A DNA stretch of 46,042 bases from Propionibacterium sp. (GCA_012839035.1 DUOB01000102.1:1-46042), one strand, 5' to 3'; shown: positions 9,067 through 18,726, counted from the stretch's first letter. Program-made: numbers and translations. The notes: generated by a model from the letters alone, not told the origin.

Positions 9067-9072
9067 AGCCTA
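9067..9072 (-). promoter_or_regulatory. -10 element TAGGCT of a leaderless promoter
   Basis: TAnnnT match on the minus strand 7 nt before ATG 9059 of the Holin-X gene, with no ribosome binding site. Confidence 0.5.
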
Positions 9073-9107
9073 GTGCCCACCCGATCAGGTGCCCAGACCC
9101 GGTCCAG

Positions 9108-10340
9108 TCAGTCCCCGATCCCCTCGACGATGCGTTCGCGGGCACGGACCCGGCCGCGGATCGCGACCGTGGCCAGGACGGCCGCGATCACGGAAGCGGT
9201 GAGCACCGCTGCCTTGCCCTGTTCGAGGAACTCCGGGTGGCCGGGGAACGCCAATTCGGTGACGAACAGAGCCACGGTGAAACCGACGCCCGCCAGGATG
9301 CTCACAGCGAAGATCTCGGACCAGCGCAGACCCGGTGCGAGGTTCGCCCGGGTGAATCGGGTGGTCAGATAGGCACCGCCGGACACGCCGATGATCTTGC
9401 CGGCGACGAGGCCGAGCACGATCCCCAGGCCGATGGGTGAGGTGATCATGTCCAGGAGGGCACTCGGGGTGACGGTCACTCCCGCGGCCATCACGGCGAA
9501 CACCGGCACGATGACGCCCGCGGAGACCGGGTGCCAGAAGTGACTCCACCGGTCCACCGGGTCCTGTGGGTCGGCGGCCTCCGACCGGGTCAGCAGGCCG
9601 AGCAGGACACCCGCGATGGTCGCGTGGACGCCGCTCGACAGCATGCACCACCAGGCCCCGATGAACAGGGGCACATAGAGGAACCAGGTGTCCACGCGTC
9701 GGCGCTGCAGGATCCACCAGACCGCGGCACACCCGAGCGCACCGCCGAGCCAGACAAGGTTGAGATCCGACGTGAAAACGATGGCGATCACCAGGATCGC
9801 CCCGAGGTCGTCGACGATCGCGAGGGTGAGCAGGAAGGCACGAAGCGCGACCGGGAGCTTGGAACCGACGGCAGCGAGGATCGCGATGGCAAAGGCGATG
9901 TCGGTCGCCATGGGGATCGCCCAGCCGTTGAGGTGGCCGTCGGCCATCACGAGGTTGACGGCGACATAGAGGCCGGCGGGGACCACCATGCCGCAGAGAG
10001 CGGCCACGACCGGGACCGCTGCAGCCTTCGGATCGGCGAGGGAACCCGACACGAACTCGCGTTTGAGTTCCATGCCCGCGACGAAGAAGAAGATCGTCAG
10101 CAGGCCGTCGGTTGCCCAGTGCTGGACCGTCAAGGGGCCGATGTGTGCCTGGCGCAGGCCCTCATAGACCCCGGGTCCGAGATTGGCCCACAGGAGCGCG
10201 GTGATGGTTGCCACGAGCATGAGCGCGCCACCGACGGTTTCCTGGCGCAGGAAATTCGGCAGGACCCGGAGGTCGTCGGCGGTGAGCCGCAGCACGCGGC
10301 CCTCGCGTGGTGGACGCGGACGCTTGGGTGATGCGGGCAC
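9108..10340 (-). CDS. nhaA: Na+/H+ antiporter NhaA
   Basis: 410 residues from GTG 10340, chosen because AGGAG lies 7 nt upstream. A start at 10370 would add ten residues. About twelve membrane helices are visible. LTLAIVDDLGAI carries the adjacent aspartates that bind Na+ and H+ in NhaA, and GMELKREFVSG and ATDIAFAIAIL are further family signatures. The protein exchanges external protons for internal sodium at the plasma membrane and supports pH and salt homeostasis. It lies downstream of acs on the same strand but is separated by 108 bp, so it probably has its own promoter. Confidence 0.95.
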   Translation of the reverse strand: MPASPKRPRPPREGRVLRLTADDLRVLPNFLRQETVGGALMLVATITALLWANLGPGVYEGLRQAHIGPLTVQHWATDGLLTIFFFVAGMELKREFVSGSLADPKAAAVPVVAALCGMVVPAGLYVAVNLVMADGHLNGWAIPMATDIAFAIAILAAVGSKLPVALRAFLLTLAIVDDLGAILVIAIVFTSDLNLVWLGGALGCAAVWWILQRRRVDTWFLYVPLFIGAWWCMLSSGVHATIAGVLLGLLTRSEAADPQDPVDRWSHFWHPVSAGVIVPVFAVMAAGVTVTPSALLDMITSPIGLGIVLGLVAGKIIGVSGGAYLTTRFTRANLAPGLRWSEIFAVSILAGVGFTVALFVTELAFPGHPEFLEQGKAAVLTASVIAAVLATVAIRGRVRARERIVEGIGD

Positions 10341-10448
10341 GGGAGCTCCTGTTCGATCACGGCGGGACAAACGCCGACCAGACTTCCCGGCACACCGTGG
10401 GGCAGCCTAATGGGTCTGGTCGGCGCCGTTGCCGTTCTCAGGAGTGTG

Positions 10449-12386
10449 TCAGCGGGCGAGCCCCTTCTTGATGCTGTCCATCACCGTCGAGTCGGTCAGC
10501 GTGGTGACGTCGCCCACCTCCCGATTCTCGGCAATGTCGCGCAACAAGCGGCGCATGATCTTGCCCGACCGGGTCTTGGGCAGCTCGTCCACGATCATGA
10601 CCTGGCGCGGCTTGGCGATGGGGCCGATGTCCTTGCCGACGTGGTTCCTCAACTCGGTGGCCATGGCCTCGCCACTTTCCTCACCCGCGATCAGGATCAC
10701 GAACGCGACGATCGCCTGACCGGTGGTGGGGTCGGAGGCGCCGACGACGGCCGCTTCCGCGACAGCCGGGTGACCGACCAGGGACGACTCGATCTCGGCG
10801 GTGGACATCCGGTGTCCCGAGACATTCATCACGTCGTCGACGCGTCCGAGGAGCCAGATGTCCCCGTCCTCGTCGGTCTTGGCGCCATCGCCGGCGAAAT
10901 AGACATCGCCGAAGCGAGCCCAATAGGTGTTCACATAGCGCTCGTCATCACCCCACAGGGTGCGCAGCATGGCCGGCCACGGCTTCCTGACCACGAGCAG
11001 GCCGGACTCGCCGCGTCCCAGCGGGTGACCCTCGTCGTCGACGACGCCCACGGTCACGCCGGGGACCGGCTGCATCGCGGATCCGGGCTTGCCGGTCGCG
11101 ACGCCGGGCATCGGCGCAATCATGATCATGCCGGTCTCGGTCTGCCACCACGTGTCGGTGATCGGGCAGCGGCCCCGGCCGATGTGCTCGTGATACCAGT
11201 TGAACGCTTCCGGGTTGATCGGTTCGCCGACCGAGCCCATCACGCGGAGGGAGGACAGATCGTAGTCGGCGGGGACTTCCTCGCCCCACTTCATGAAGGT
11301 CCGGATCGCGGTGGGGGCGGTGTAGAAGATCGTCACCTTGTATTTGTCGATGATCTCCCACCAACGGCCCTTGTGCGGGGAGTCGGGCGTCCCTTCATAC
11401 ATCACCATCGAGGCGCCGTTCGACAGCGGCCCATAGGTCAGGTAGGAGTGCCCCGTGATCCAGCCGATGTCGGCGGTGCACCAATAGATGTCGGTCTCGG
11501 GCTTGAGATCGAAGGTCGCCCAGGTCGTATAGGTGGTGCCCACCAGATAGCCACCCGTGGTGTGCAGGATGCCCTTGGGGGTGCCGGTGGAGCCGGAGGT
11601 GTACATCACGAACAGCGGCGTCTCCGCCGGGAACATCTCCGGGGTGTGGTCGGCCGACTGGTTGCTGATCACGTCGTCCCACCACACGTCCCGGCCCTCG
11701 ACCATGGCGGTCTCCTGGCCCGTGCGCTTCACCACCACGACCTGACGGACGGTGGGGGTGTGCTCGAGGGCGCGGTCGACGGCGGGCTTGAGCGCGGAAG
11801 GGGCGCCGCGGCGGTAGCCGCCATCGGCGGTGATGACGACCTCCACGCCACAGTCGTTGATGCGGGTCATCAGGGCATCGGCGGAGAACCCGCCGAAGAT
11901 GACCGTGTGGATGGCACCCAGCCGGGCGCAGGCCAGCATCGTGATCACTGCCTCGGGGATCATGGGCAGATAGATCGCGACCCGGTCGCCCTGCTTCACG
12001 CCCAGTGCGGCCAGGCCATTGGCGGCACGCGAGACCTCGTCCTTGAGCTGCGCGTACGTCACTTCGCGAGTGTCTCCCGGTTCGCCCTCGAAATAGATCG
12101 CGACCCGGTCCCCGTTGCCGTTCTCGACGTGGCGGTCGACGCAGTTGTACGCCGCGTTGAGCGTGCCGTCGGCGAACCACTTGGCGAAGGGCGGGTTGCT
12201 CCAGTCGAGGGTTTCGGTCGGCTCGGTGCCCCAGCTGATCACTTTGGTCTGCTCGGCCCAGAATGCCTCGGGGTCGGCAGCGGCGTTGTCCAGGGTCTCC
12301 TGGGTGACGTTCGCGTTCGCGGCGAGATCGGCGGGCGGGGGATAGCGACGCGCGGCAGGGTCGGTCGGGTGGGTCTCAGTCGTCAC
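10449..12386 (-). CDS. acs: Acetyl-CoA synthetase (AMP-forming)
   Basis: 645 residues from GTG 12386, with AAGGAGG 8 nt upstream. ANL-superfamily motifs are in place: YTSGSTGTPKG (phosphate loop), WWQTETGMI, TGDGAKTDEDG, and the C-terminal PKTRSGKIMRR, whose lysine performs the adenylation step and is the classic site of inactivating acetylation. The reaction is acetate + ATP + CoA to acetyl-CoA + AMP + PPi. Its length and N-terminal ACAS domain match bacterial Acs. The pyrophosphate released can be used by the HppA encoded at 26764. A TAGAGT hexamer on the minus strand at 12422-12427 is a possible -10. Confidence 0.95.
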   Translation of the reverse strand: MTTETHPTDPAARRYPPPADLAANANVTQETLDNAAADPEAFWAEQTKVISWGTEPTETLDWSNPPFAKWFADGTLNAAYNCVDRHVENGNGDRVAIYFEGEPGDTREVTYAQLKDEVSRAANGLAALGVKQGDRVAIYLPMIPEAVITMLACARLGAIHTVIFGGFSADALMTRINDCGVEVVITADGGYRRGAPSALKPAVDRALEHTPTVRQVVVVKRTGQETAMVEGRDVWWDDVISNQSADHTPEMFPAETPLFVMYTSGSTGTPKGILHTTGGYLVGTTYTTWATFDLKPETDIYWCTADIGWITGHSYLTYGPLSNGASMVMYEGTPDSPHKGRWWEIIDKYKVTIFYTAPTAIRTFMKWGEEVPADYDLSSLRVMGSVGEPINPEAFNWYHEHIGRGRCPITDTWWQTETGMIMIAPMPGVATGKPGSAMQPVPGVTVGVVDDEGHPLGRGESGLLVVRKPWPAMLRTLWGDDERYVNTYWARFGDVYFAGDGAKTDEDGDIWLLGRVDDVMNVSGHRMSTAEIESSLVGHPAVAEAAVVGASDPTTGQAIVAFVILIAGEESGEAMATELRNHVGKDIGPIAKPRQVMIVDELPKTRSGKIMRRLLRDIAENREVGDVTTLTDSTVMDSIKKGLAR

Positions 12387-12421
12387 TGTGTCAGCCTCCT
12401 TGATGGCACGGAACAGGTCGA

Positions 12422-12427
12422 ACTCTA
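12422..12427 (-). promoter_or_regulatory. Possible -10 element TAGAGT of acs
   Basis: TAnnnT match about 35 nt upstream of the acs GTG. This leaves room for a leader containing the AAGGAGG ribosome site. No good -35 hexamer is visible. Confidence 0.3.
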
Positions 12428-12533
12428 AGGGACCGGCCCGACAGGTGGGTGGAGAAGAAGAGAACTGCCCTCGGGGATTCCCTGCCCGGCAGTCAGCGAC
12501 GGCGCTTTCTCGCTGAATGTCGGAGATGGCTAT

Positions 12534-12539
12534 TAGCGT
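12534..12539 (+). promoter_or_regulatory. -10 element TAGCGT of the five-gene operon
   Basis: TAnnnT match 7 nt before ATG 12547, with no ribosome site, so the operon is probably transcribed from its first codon. It supports ATG 12547 over ATG 12517 as the start. Confidence 0.4.
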
Positions 12540-12546
12540 GGCAGCC

Positions 12547-13893
12547 ATGGGGGATGAAGTGCCGCGCTGGACGGTCGGTCGCGTGCTGGCTGCCGCGCCG
12601 GATTCCGCGTCGGCACTGGCCGGGCGCAAGTTGGCGACCCCGGGGCCGTGGTCGGGCGTGGGGCAGGCCGGTCCGGTCCTGTGGGGGCAGTGCCGGGGCT
12701 CGGCGCGACAGGCCTATCAGGTGACGATCGACACCGCTGTCCCGCGCTATCAGTGCAGTTGCCCCTCGCGGAAGTTCCCGTGCAAACACGTCCTGGGGCT
12801 GCTGTTCCGGTGGGCGGAGGGCGGGCTGGAGGACGGCCCTCTGCCCGGCCTCGACGCAGAGCCACCGACGATCGCCTCCGGACGCGACGGTCCGCGCAGG
12901 CCGGCGCCGGAGGAGGGGGAGGCACCGGAAGCGGCCAAAGCCGCTGCGGCGCGGGCCCGGGCCGAGGAACGTGACGCGCGGGTGAGCGCCGGGCTGATCG
13001 ATCTGCGTCAGTGGTTGGCCGACCGGCTCGCCGAGGGGCTGGGCCGGTGGGCGACGCGCCAGGAACCCTGGGAGGAGATGGCCGCCCGGATGGTCGATGC
13101 CCAGGCGCCGGGAGTGGCGCGTACGCTGCGCCGCCTCGGAGCGCTGCCGTCCGGCGACGACTCGTGGGCCGGGGAGGTGCTGGCGGAGTTGAGCCTGCTC
13201 GATCTCCTCGCCAGAGCGTTCGCCCGCCGCGATGAGCTCCCGGAGGATTTTCTTGCCACCGTGCGAGCACACCTCGGGTTCACCGTCGGCAGAGCGGAGG
13301 TGCTGCGGCAGCCCCCGGTGGCCGACCGGTGGAGCATCATCGGGCTGCATGACAGCAAGGACGACGAGCGGGTGGCGACCCGTCGGGTGTGGCTCCGGGG
13401 GCGGGAGACGGGCCGCTTCGCCGTCATGCTGCTGTTCTCGATCAACGGCGCACCCTATGAGATGACGGTCAGCCCCGGCATGGAGCTCGACGCCGACCTG
13501 CATTTCTATCCGGGTCGGCCCCCGCTGCGCGCCCTGATCGGTGAGCGACGCATGCAGCACGAACGCACACGTGATCTCGAGGTGGACCCCGGCCGGGCGA
13601 GCGTTGCGGCGGCCCGGGACGCGTGGGCGGCGGCGCTGGCCGACGACCCGTGGTTGACCGTCTGGCCGGCAGCGTTGCGGGGAAGGCTGAGCGCGGACGG
13701 CGCTGATTTCCTGTTGATCGACGCCGCCGGGGATTCGGTGGCGTTGTGCGGACCCGAGAGCGTGCGTTGGCGGGCGCTTGCGATCACCGGTGGGGAAGCA
13801 GTGACGTGGCTGGGTGAGCTGCGGCCCGACGGACTGAACGTCCTGTCCTTTGTCGACGCCACCCTGACTCACGGGGAGCTGGTGGTGTTGTGA
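12547..13893 (+). CDS. SWIM zinc-finger protein, first gene of the MoxR-VWA operon
   Basis: 448 residues. The SWIM zinc site is complete: C70-x-C72, six residues, C79-x-H81 within YQCSCPSRKFPCKH. SWIM domains bind zinc and mediate DNA or protein contacts. The rest is mostly helical with an Ala/Arg/Glu-rich charged linker around residues 115-150, and a C-terminal half with beta-rich stretches that I do not recognise. The stop overlaps the next start by 4 nt (GTGA), which couples it to the DUF5691 gene. It is probably the recognition or adaptor subunit of the complex, but that is inference. An ATG at 12517 would add ten residues. Confidence 0.8.
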   Translation: MGDEVPRWTVGRVLAAAPDSASALAGRKLATPGPWSGVGQAGPVLWGQCRGSARQAYQVTIDTAVPRYQCSCPSRKFPCKHVLGLLFRWAEGGLEDGPLPGLDAEPPTIASGRDGPRRPAPEEGEAPEAAKAAAARARAEERDARVSAGLIDLRQWLADRLAEGLGRWATRQEPWEEMAARMVDAQAPGVARTLRRLGALPSGDDSWAGEVLAELSLLDLLARAFARRDELPEDFLATVRAHLGFTVGRAEVLRQPPVADRWSIIGLHDSKDDERVATRRVWLRGRETGRFAVMLLFSINGAPYEMTVSPGMELDADLHFYPGRPPLRALIGERRMQHERTRDLEVDPGRASVAAARDAWAAALADDPWLTVWPAALRGRLSADGADFLLIDAAGDSVALCGPESVRWRALAITGGEAVTWLGELRPDGLNVLSFVDATLTHGELVVL

Positions 13894-15332
13894 GCGCTCT
13901 CGAGGCGTTGATTCCGGTCGCCGTGGTGGGCACCGCACGCCGTGGGCACGGGGACCTGGCGGATGCGGAAGACCTCCTCGCTGCGGCCGCCCGAGCGGTC
14001 ATCAAGGATCGGGTCGCTCTCCCCGCCGGTGCCGCCGTTGCTGACCCCGGACCGGAGCCGGAGACGCTGCCCGCACCGGATTCCCCCTTCTATGTCGGAA
14101 CGCTGCAACAGGCCATGGGCGGCCGCCGCTGGCCTGCGGTCCTCGAGTCCCTGCGTTTCCTGGCGGAGACCAATCAGCGCCTGCCGGTGGGCGTACTCCA
14201 TGCGCTGCTGGAGGAGGCGGTGACATTGCGGGAGCTGCGCCCGGAGCTGTTTCCCGTGCTGGGGGCGCGCGGGCGATGGCTCGCGGCGCGCAACCCTCGG
14301 TGGCGGTTCGCCGAATGGTCAGTCCCGGACGTCGGCGACGACCGCGCCTGGGCGGAAGGCGACCCGGTGGAGCAGGTCGCCTGGCTCCGGGCGCTGAGGG
14401 AGATCGATCCCGCTCGGGCGCGGACGCTCCTCGCTGCGCGACTCCCGGCGGTTCCGCCAGCAGAACGCTGCACACTCCTGGGCGCGCTCGGGACCGGGTT
14501 GTCGGCCGACGACGAGCGGTTGCTCGAGAGCATGCTCGACAACCGTGCACCCACCGTCCGGGCCAGCGCACGCGAGCTGCTCGCGCAGCTGCCCGGCTCG
14601 GCCTTCGTCGCCCGGATGCAGGACCGCCTCCGGGCACGGGCACGGATCATCCGGGGCCGTTGGACGGTTGACTTCCAAGGGCTCACTCCCGCTGATGCGC
14701 GGGACGGTGTCGCCGTCGATGTCCGCGAACGGCCCCCGGGAGCCGCGGCGATGCGGGCGCTGACGGGCGGCGTACCCCTCGACACCTGGCCCCACGTGCT
14801 CAACCGCACCCCGATCGACGTGCTCCGGTTGGCCGCCGATCAGGTCGAGCTTGGGCCGCTGCCCGGGTTGCGGGATGCAGCGGTACGCGAGGGGGACGCC
14901 GAGGTGGCCCACGCGATTCTCGGCGATGCACGCTGGCCGCTCGAGGCCGAGCTGCTCGGCCTCCTCACCGCTGAGGACGCTGATCAGATCCTGTCCATCC
15001 GGGTCCTGATGGACGACCCCAATGACGTGATCCCGGTGCTGCGGGCGCGGGGCTTCGGCCGCGAGACGGCCCGGGCGCTGCTGGTGTGGTCCTTCGAGAA
15101 CCGCAATCAGGGCCGCCGGGCCGCGATTCTGAGTGTGCTGGGCGACCACGGGCCGCTGGACACGGAATGGACCGATCTCGCGGTGGAGCTTCGGCACCGG
15201 GCCGACACGATGACCGGCGGCCGTTCGGATGCCTTCGACGCTGCGATGACCATCAACCTTCGCCGAGCCCTCCGGCTCGAGGCGACCCCACCGTTCGCCC
15301 GACAACCCCTCGCCGATCAGGAGCCTTCATGA
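13890..15332 (+). CDS. DUF5691-family helical protein
   Basis: 480 residues. It matches the family I know as DUF5691, with the N-terminal signature ALIPVAVVGTARR. The sequence is almost all alpha-helical and hydrophilic with HEAT-like periodicity, for example the DDERLLESMLDNRAPTVRAS stretch (about residues 210-230) that resembles a HEAT unit. No catalytic motif or membrane segment is seen. GTG start and ATG of the next gene both lie in 4-nt overlaps. A scaffold or substrate-binding role beside the MoxR ATPase is likely. The biochemical role is unknown. Confidence 0.7.
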   Translation: MSALEALIPVAVVGTARRGHGDLADAEDLLAAAARAVIKDRVALPAGAAVADPGPEPETLPAPDSPFYVGTLQQAMGGRRWPAVLESLRFLAETNQRLPVGVLHALLEEAVTLRELRPELFPVLGARGRWLAARNPRWRFAEWSVPDVGDDRAWAEGDPVEQVAWLRALREIDPARARTLLAARLPAVPPAERCTLLGALGTGLSADDERLLESMLDNRAPTVRASARELLAQLPGSAFVARMQDRLRARARIIRGRWTVDFQGLTPADARDGVAVDVRERPPGAAAMRALTGGVPLDTWPHVLNRTPIDVLRLAADQVELGPLPGLRDAAVREGDAEVAHAILGDARWPLEAELLGLLTAEDADQILSIRVLMDDPNDVIPVLRARGFGRETARALLVWSFENRNQGRRAAILSVLGDHGPLDTEWTDLAVELRHRADTMTGGRSDAFDAAMTINLRRALRLEATPPFARQPLADQEPS

Positions 15333-16441
15333 CCAATCCCAGCCCCGTTTCCGCGATCCCGGCCGAGGACCTGCTGCGGCCGCATGCCGAGCAGGTGTAC
15401 GCGGACGAGTTGGCCGCTCTCGCGGCGATCGACGACAGGCCGCGGCCGGAGTCCTGGCGACTGTCGCCCTGGGCGGTGGTTCGCTACCTGATCGGTGGCA
15501 GGTTGCAGGACGGCATGGAGATCACGCCGAAATACATCGGCAGCCGCCGGCTCATGGAGATCGCTGTGGCGACGCTCACCACCGACCGTGCGCTGCTGTT
15601 GCTGGGGGTGCCTGGGACGGCGAAATCCTGGGTGTCGGAGCATCTCGCCGCGGCGATCTCGGGCGACTCGACCTTGCTGGTTCAGGGGACGGCCGGGACG
15701 GCGGAGGAATCGCTGCGCTATGGCTGGAACTACGCGCGGCTGCTCGCCGAGGGACCCACGGCCGGCGCGATGGTGCCGTCACCGGTCATGGTGGCGATGA
15801 GAACCGGTGCCATCGCCCGCATCGAAGAGGTCACCCGGGTGCCCGCCGACGTCGCCGACGGACTGATCACACTGCTGTCCGAGAAGACCTTGCCCGTGCC
15901 CGAGCTGGGCACTGAGGTCCAGGCAGTCCGCGGGTTCAACGTCATCGCGACGGCCAACGACCGGGACCGCGGTGTCAACGACATGTCTGCCGCTCTGCGC
16001 CGGCGGTTCAACACGGTGGTGCTGCCGCTGCCGGCCACGATCCAGGAGGAAGTGGACATCGTGACCCGCCGGGTCGCCGATCTGGGTCGCACGCTCGACC
16101 TGCCGTCACCGGCCGACGCGACGCAGGAGATCCGGCGCGTGGTGACGATCTTCCGGGAGCTCCGGAGCGGAGTCACGGCCGACGGGAGAACGGCGGTGAA
16201 AGTTCCGTCCGGGACGCTGTCCACCGCGGAGGCGATCTCGGTCGTCACCGGCGGCCTTGCGCTCGCCGCCCACTTCGGTGACGGGCGGCTGCGGCCGGGA
16301 GACATGGCGGCCGGCCTCGTGGGGTCGGTCATCAAGGACCCGGTGGCCGATCGCGCGGTCTGGACCGAATACCTGGAGACCGTCGTCCGCGGGCGGGATG
16401 GCTGGCGGGAGTTCTATCGCGCCTGCCGGGAGGTGGAGTGA
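15329..16441 (+). CDS. MoxR-family AAA+ ATPase
   Basis: 370 residues. The Walker A is GVPGTAKS (93-100). The Walker B reads ARIEE (E166, E167), with Glu where most MoxR proteins have Asp. Sensor 1 is IATANDRDRG, followed by the arginine-finger region SAALRRRFN and a lid domain. The length and lack of other domains fit the MoxR group, whose members (RavA, CbbQ, NorQ) form hexamers that remodel targets with a VWA-domain partner. The VWA partner here is two genes downstream. 4-nt overlaps on both sides indicate coordinated translation. An upstream in-frame extension lies inside DUF5691 and is not used. Confidence 0.9.
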   Translation: MTNPSPVSAIPAEDLLRPHAEQVYADELAALAAIDDRPRPESWRLSPWAVVRYLIGGRLQDGMEITPKYIGSRRLMEIAVATLTTDRALLLLGVPGTAKSWVSEHLAAAISGDSTLLVQGTAGTAEESLRYGWNYARLLAEGPTAGAMVPSPVMVAMRTGAIARIEEVTRVPADVADGLITLLSEKTLPVPELGTEVQAVRGFNVIATANDRDRGVNDMSAALRRRFNTVVLPLPATIQEEVDIVTRRVADLGRTLDLPSPADATQEIRRVVTIFRELRSGVTADGRTAVKVPSGTLSTAEAISVVTGGLALAAHFGDGRLRPGDMAAGLVGSVIKDPVADRAVWTEYLETVVRGRDGWREFYRACREVE

Positions 16442-18726
16442 CGCCCTCCGCGCATCCCTCGTTGCGGGTGCTCGGGGTGCGGCACCACGGGCCGGGTTCG
16501 GCCCGTGCCGTGCGCCACGCGCTCGAGGCCCATCAGCCGGAGGTGGTGTTGATCGAGGGGCCGCCCGAGGCCGATGCCCTGGTCGGGCTCGTGGGTGAGG
16601 AAGGCATGGTCCCGCCGGTCGCCCTGCTGGCGTACGCGCCGGAGGCCCCGGGCACCGCCTCCCTCTGGCCGTTCGCGTCCTTCTCCCCCGAGTGGCAGGC
16701 GCTGACCTGGGCGGTGGACGCCGGCGTACCGGTGCGATTCTGTGACCTGCCGGCCGGCGCCATGCTCGCGGCGCGCGAGGAGGTGGTCGAGGACGAACCG
16801 GACCTCTTCGCCCCGGACGACGATGAAATCGTCGAGGAGGCGGAGGCCGTGCGCAGGGATCCACTGGCGGTCCTCGCCCGGGTGGCGGGCTATGACGACC
16901 CCGAACGCTGGTGGGACGACGTGATGGAGCTGCGGACCGAGGGGGACCCGTTCGATGCGATCGCGGAGGTCATGACGGAGCTCCGATCAGGGTCGGACGG
17001 GCGTGCCCGCAGCGCGCAGGAGCTGCGGGTGGAGCAGCGCCGGGAGGCGTGGATGCGCAAGGTGCTGCGGGCGGAACTGCGCAAGGGGCACCGGGTGGCC
17101 GTGGTGTGCGGTGCGTGGCACGTGCCCGCGCTCACCGGGACGCTGCCGACGGTCACCGCGGACAATGCCGTGCTCAAGGGCCTGCCCAAACGCAAGGTCG
17201 CCCTGACCTGGGTGCCGTGGGCCCACTCGCGGTTGGCCGCGGCGTCCGGCTATGGGGCGGGGGTCGACTCCCCGGGGTGGTACCACCACCTCTTCACCGC
17301 CCCCGACCACCCCGTCAGCCGATGGCTCACCAACGTCGCACAGGTGCTCCGCAGCCATGATCTCCCGGTGTCCTCGGCGCACGTGGTCGAGGCCGTACGC
17401 CTGGCTGAGGCTCTCGCGGCGCTGCGGGACCGTCCCCTCGCGGGGCTGACCGAGATGCAGGACGCCACGTTGGCGGTCCTGTGCGACGGGAGCCGGACGG
17501 CGCTGGACCTGGTGACGCGCGAGGCGGTGGTGGGGGAGCGTCTCGGAACGGTGCCGGAGTCGGCGCCCGGCGTACCGCTCGACGCCGACCTGCGTGCCAC
17601 CGCCCGCAGGCTGCGACTGAAGTTCGAGATCGAACCCCGCGAGCTGATCCTGGACCTGCGTCGGACGATCGACCTCGGCCGGTCCCTTCTGCTGCACCGG
17701 TTGACGGTGTTGGGGGTGGGCTGGGGCCGGCCGGAGGAGGTCAGGGGTGAAGGCACGTTCAAGGAGGGCTGGTCCCTGTCCTGGCAACCGGAGTTCGTCG
17801 TCGCGGTGATCGAGGCGTCGCTGTGGGGGACCACGGTGGTGGCGGCCGCGAGCGCCAAGCTGCTGGAGCGGACCGGGTCGCTGGCGGAGGTGACCGGCGG
17901 GGTCGAAGCCGCCCTCCGGGCCGATCTTCCCGATGCTCTGCCTCCGCTGCTCGCCGCTCTCGACGTGCGGGCCGCGGCGGATACCGACGTCGCGCATCTC
18001 CTCGACGCCTTTCCCGCGCTGGTCCGGGCGAGACGCTACGGCGATGTTCGTGGCACGGACACCGAACGGCTGCGGGATGTCACCGATGCGCTGCTGATCA
18101 GGATCTGTGCCGGGCTCCCGACGGTGGCGGGGAACCTTGCCCCCGACGCGGCGAAGGCGCTCGTGGACCGTATCGATGCCGTCCAGGCGGTGTTGCCCCT
18201 GCTCGGCGACCCCGACGCGCAGCGCCGTTGGCTGACCACACTCGCGACACTGGCCGGACGGGCCGATGTGATCGGCCTGCTCGGTGGCCGCCTGGTGCGG
18301 ATCCTCACCGACGCGGGGGAATGGGACGCCGATGAGGCCGCGCGCCGACTGGGTCGGGCATTGTCGCGGGGATCGGCCAGTCCGGTCACCGAACAGGCGG
18401 CGTGGCTGGAGGGATTCCTGGCAGGTGGGGCGCTGCTGCTGATCCACGACGACCGGGTGGTGCGTCTTGTCGACGCCTGGGTGAGGGATCTGGCCGAGGA
18501 GGATTTTCTGGTGGTGCTGCCGCTGGTGCGGCGTACCTTCGGGACCTTCCACGCACCGGAGCGCCGCAACATCGCCAACCGGATCGCTCGACTGACCCCG
18601 GCGACGACGCAACCACGGCAGGAGGCGCCCGGTCCCGCAGAGGCGATCCCCGATCGTGCGGCCGCGGCCCTGGCGACCGTCGATTGGCTCCTCGGGACGC
18701 GGGGGAGCGAGGAGAGGCCACGATGA
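16438..18726 (+). CDS. DUF5682-family protein with TraB/Tiki-like GxxH motifs
   Basis: 762 residues, GTG start in a 4-nt overlap with the MoxR gene. The N-terminal ~260 residues have the layout of TraB/GumN/Tiki/EreA-type proteins: a first strand with G13-V-R-H16 (GVRHHGPGS), a helix, a strand ending VVLIEG with Glu40, and later VVCGAWH with G225-A-W-H228, the second GxxH. In that superfamily the two GxxH motifs and the Glu form a metal site. Residues ~260-762 are mainly helical and unfamiliar. No signal peptide or membrane segment is present, so it acts in the cytosol. Metallohydrolase activity is inferred from the motifs. It could also be a non-catalytic sensor. Confidence 0.75.
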   Translation: MTPSAHPSLRVLGVRHHGPGSARAVRHALEAHQPEVVLIEGPPEADALVGLVGEEGMVPPVALLAYAPEAPGTASLWPFASFSPEWQALTWAVDAGVPVRFCDLPAGAMLAAREEVVEDEPDLFAPDDDEIVEEAEAVRRDPLAVLARVAGYDDPERWWDDVMELRTEGDPFDAIAEVMTELRSGSDGRARSAQELRVEQRREAWMRKVLRAELRKGHRVAVVCGAWHVPALTGTLPTVTADNAVLKGLPKRKVALTWVPWAHSRLAAASGYGAGVDSPGWYHHLFTAPDHPVSRWLTNVAQVLRSHDLPVSSAHVVEAVRLAEALAALRDRPLAGLTEMQDATLAVLCDGSRTALDLVTREAVVGERLGTVPESAPGVPLDADLRATARRLRLKFEIEPRELILDLRRTIDLGRSLLLHRLTVLGVGWGRPEEVRGEGTFKEGWSLSWQPEFVVAVIEASLWGTTVVAAASAKLLERTGSLAEVTGGVEAALRADLPDALPPLLAALDVRAAADTDVAHLLDAFPALVRARRYGDVRGTDTERLRDVTDALLIRICAGLPTVAGNLAPDAAKALVDRIDAVQAVLPLLGDPDAQRRWLTTLATLAGRADVIGLLGGRLVRILTDAGEWDADEAARRLGRALSRGSASPVTEQAAWLEGFLAGGALLLIHDDRVVRLVDAWVRDLAEEDFLVVLPLVRRTFGTFHAPERRNIANRIARLTPATTQPRQEAPGPAEAIPDRAAAALATVDWLLGTRGSEERPR

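Noticed and set aside
10410..12428. 672-codon open frame on the plus strand
   Set aside because: Antisense to acs over its whole length. The acs frame has every ANL motif. The plus frame is His/Asp/Gly-rich with no recognisable fold.
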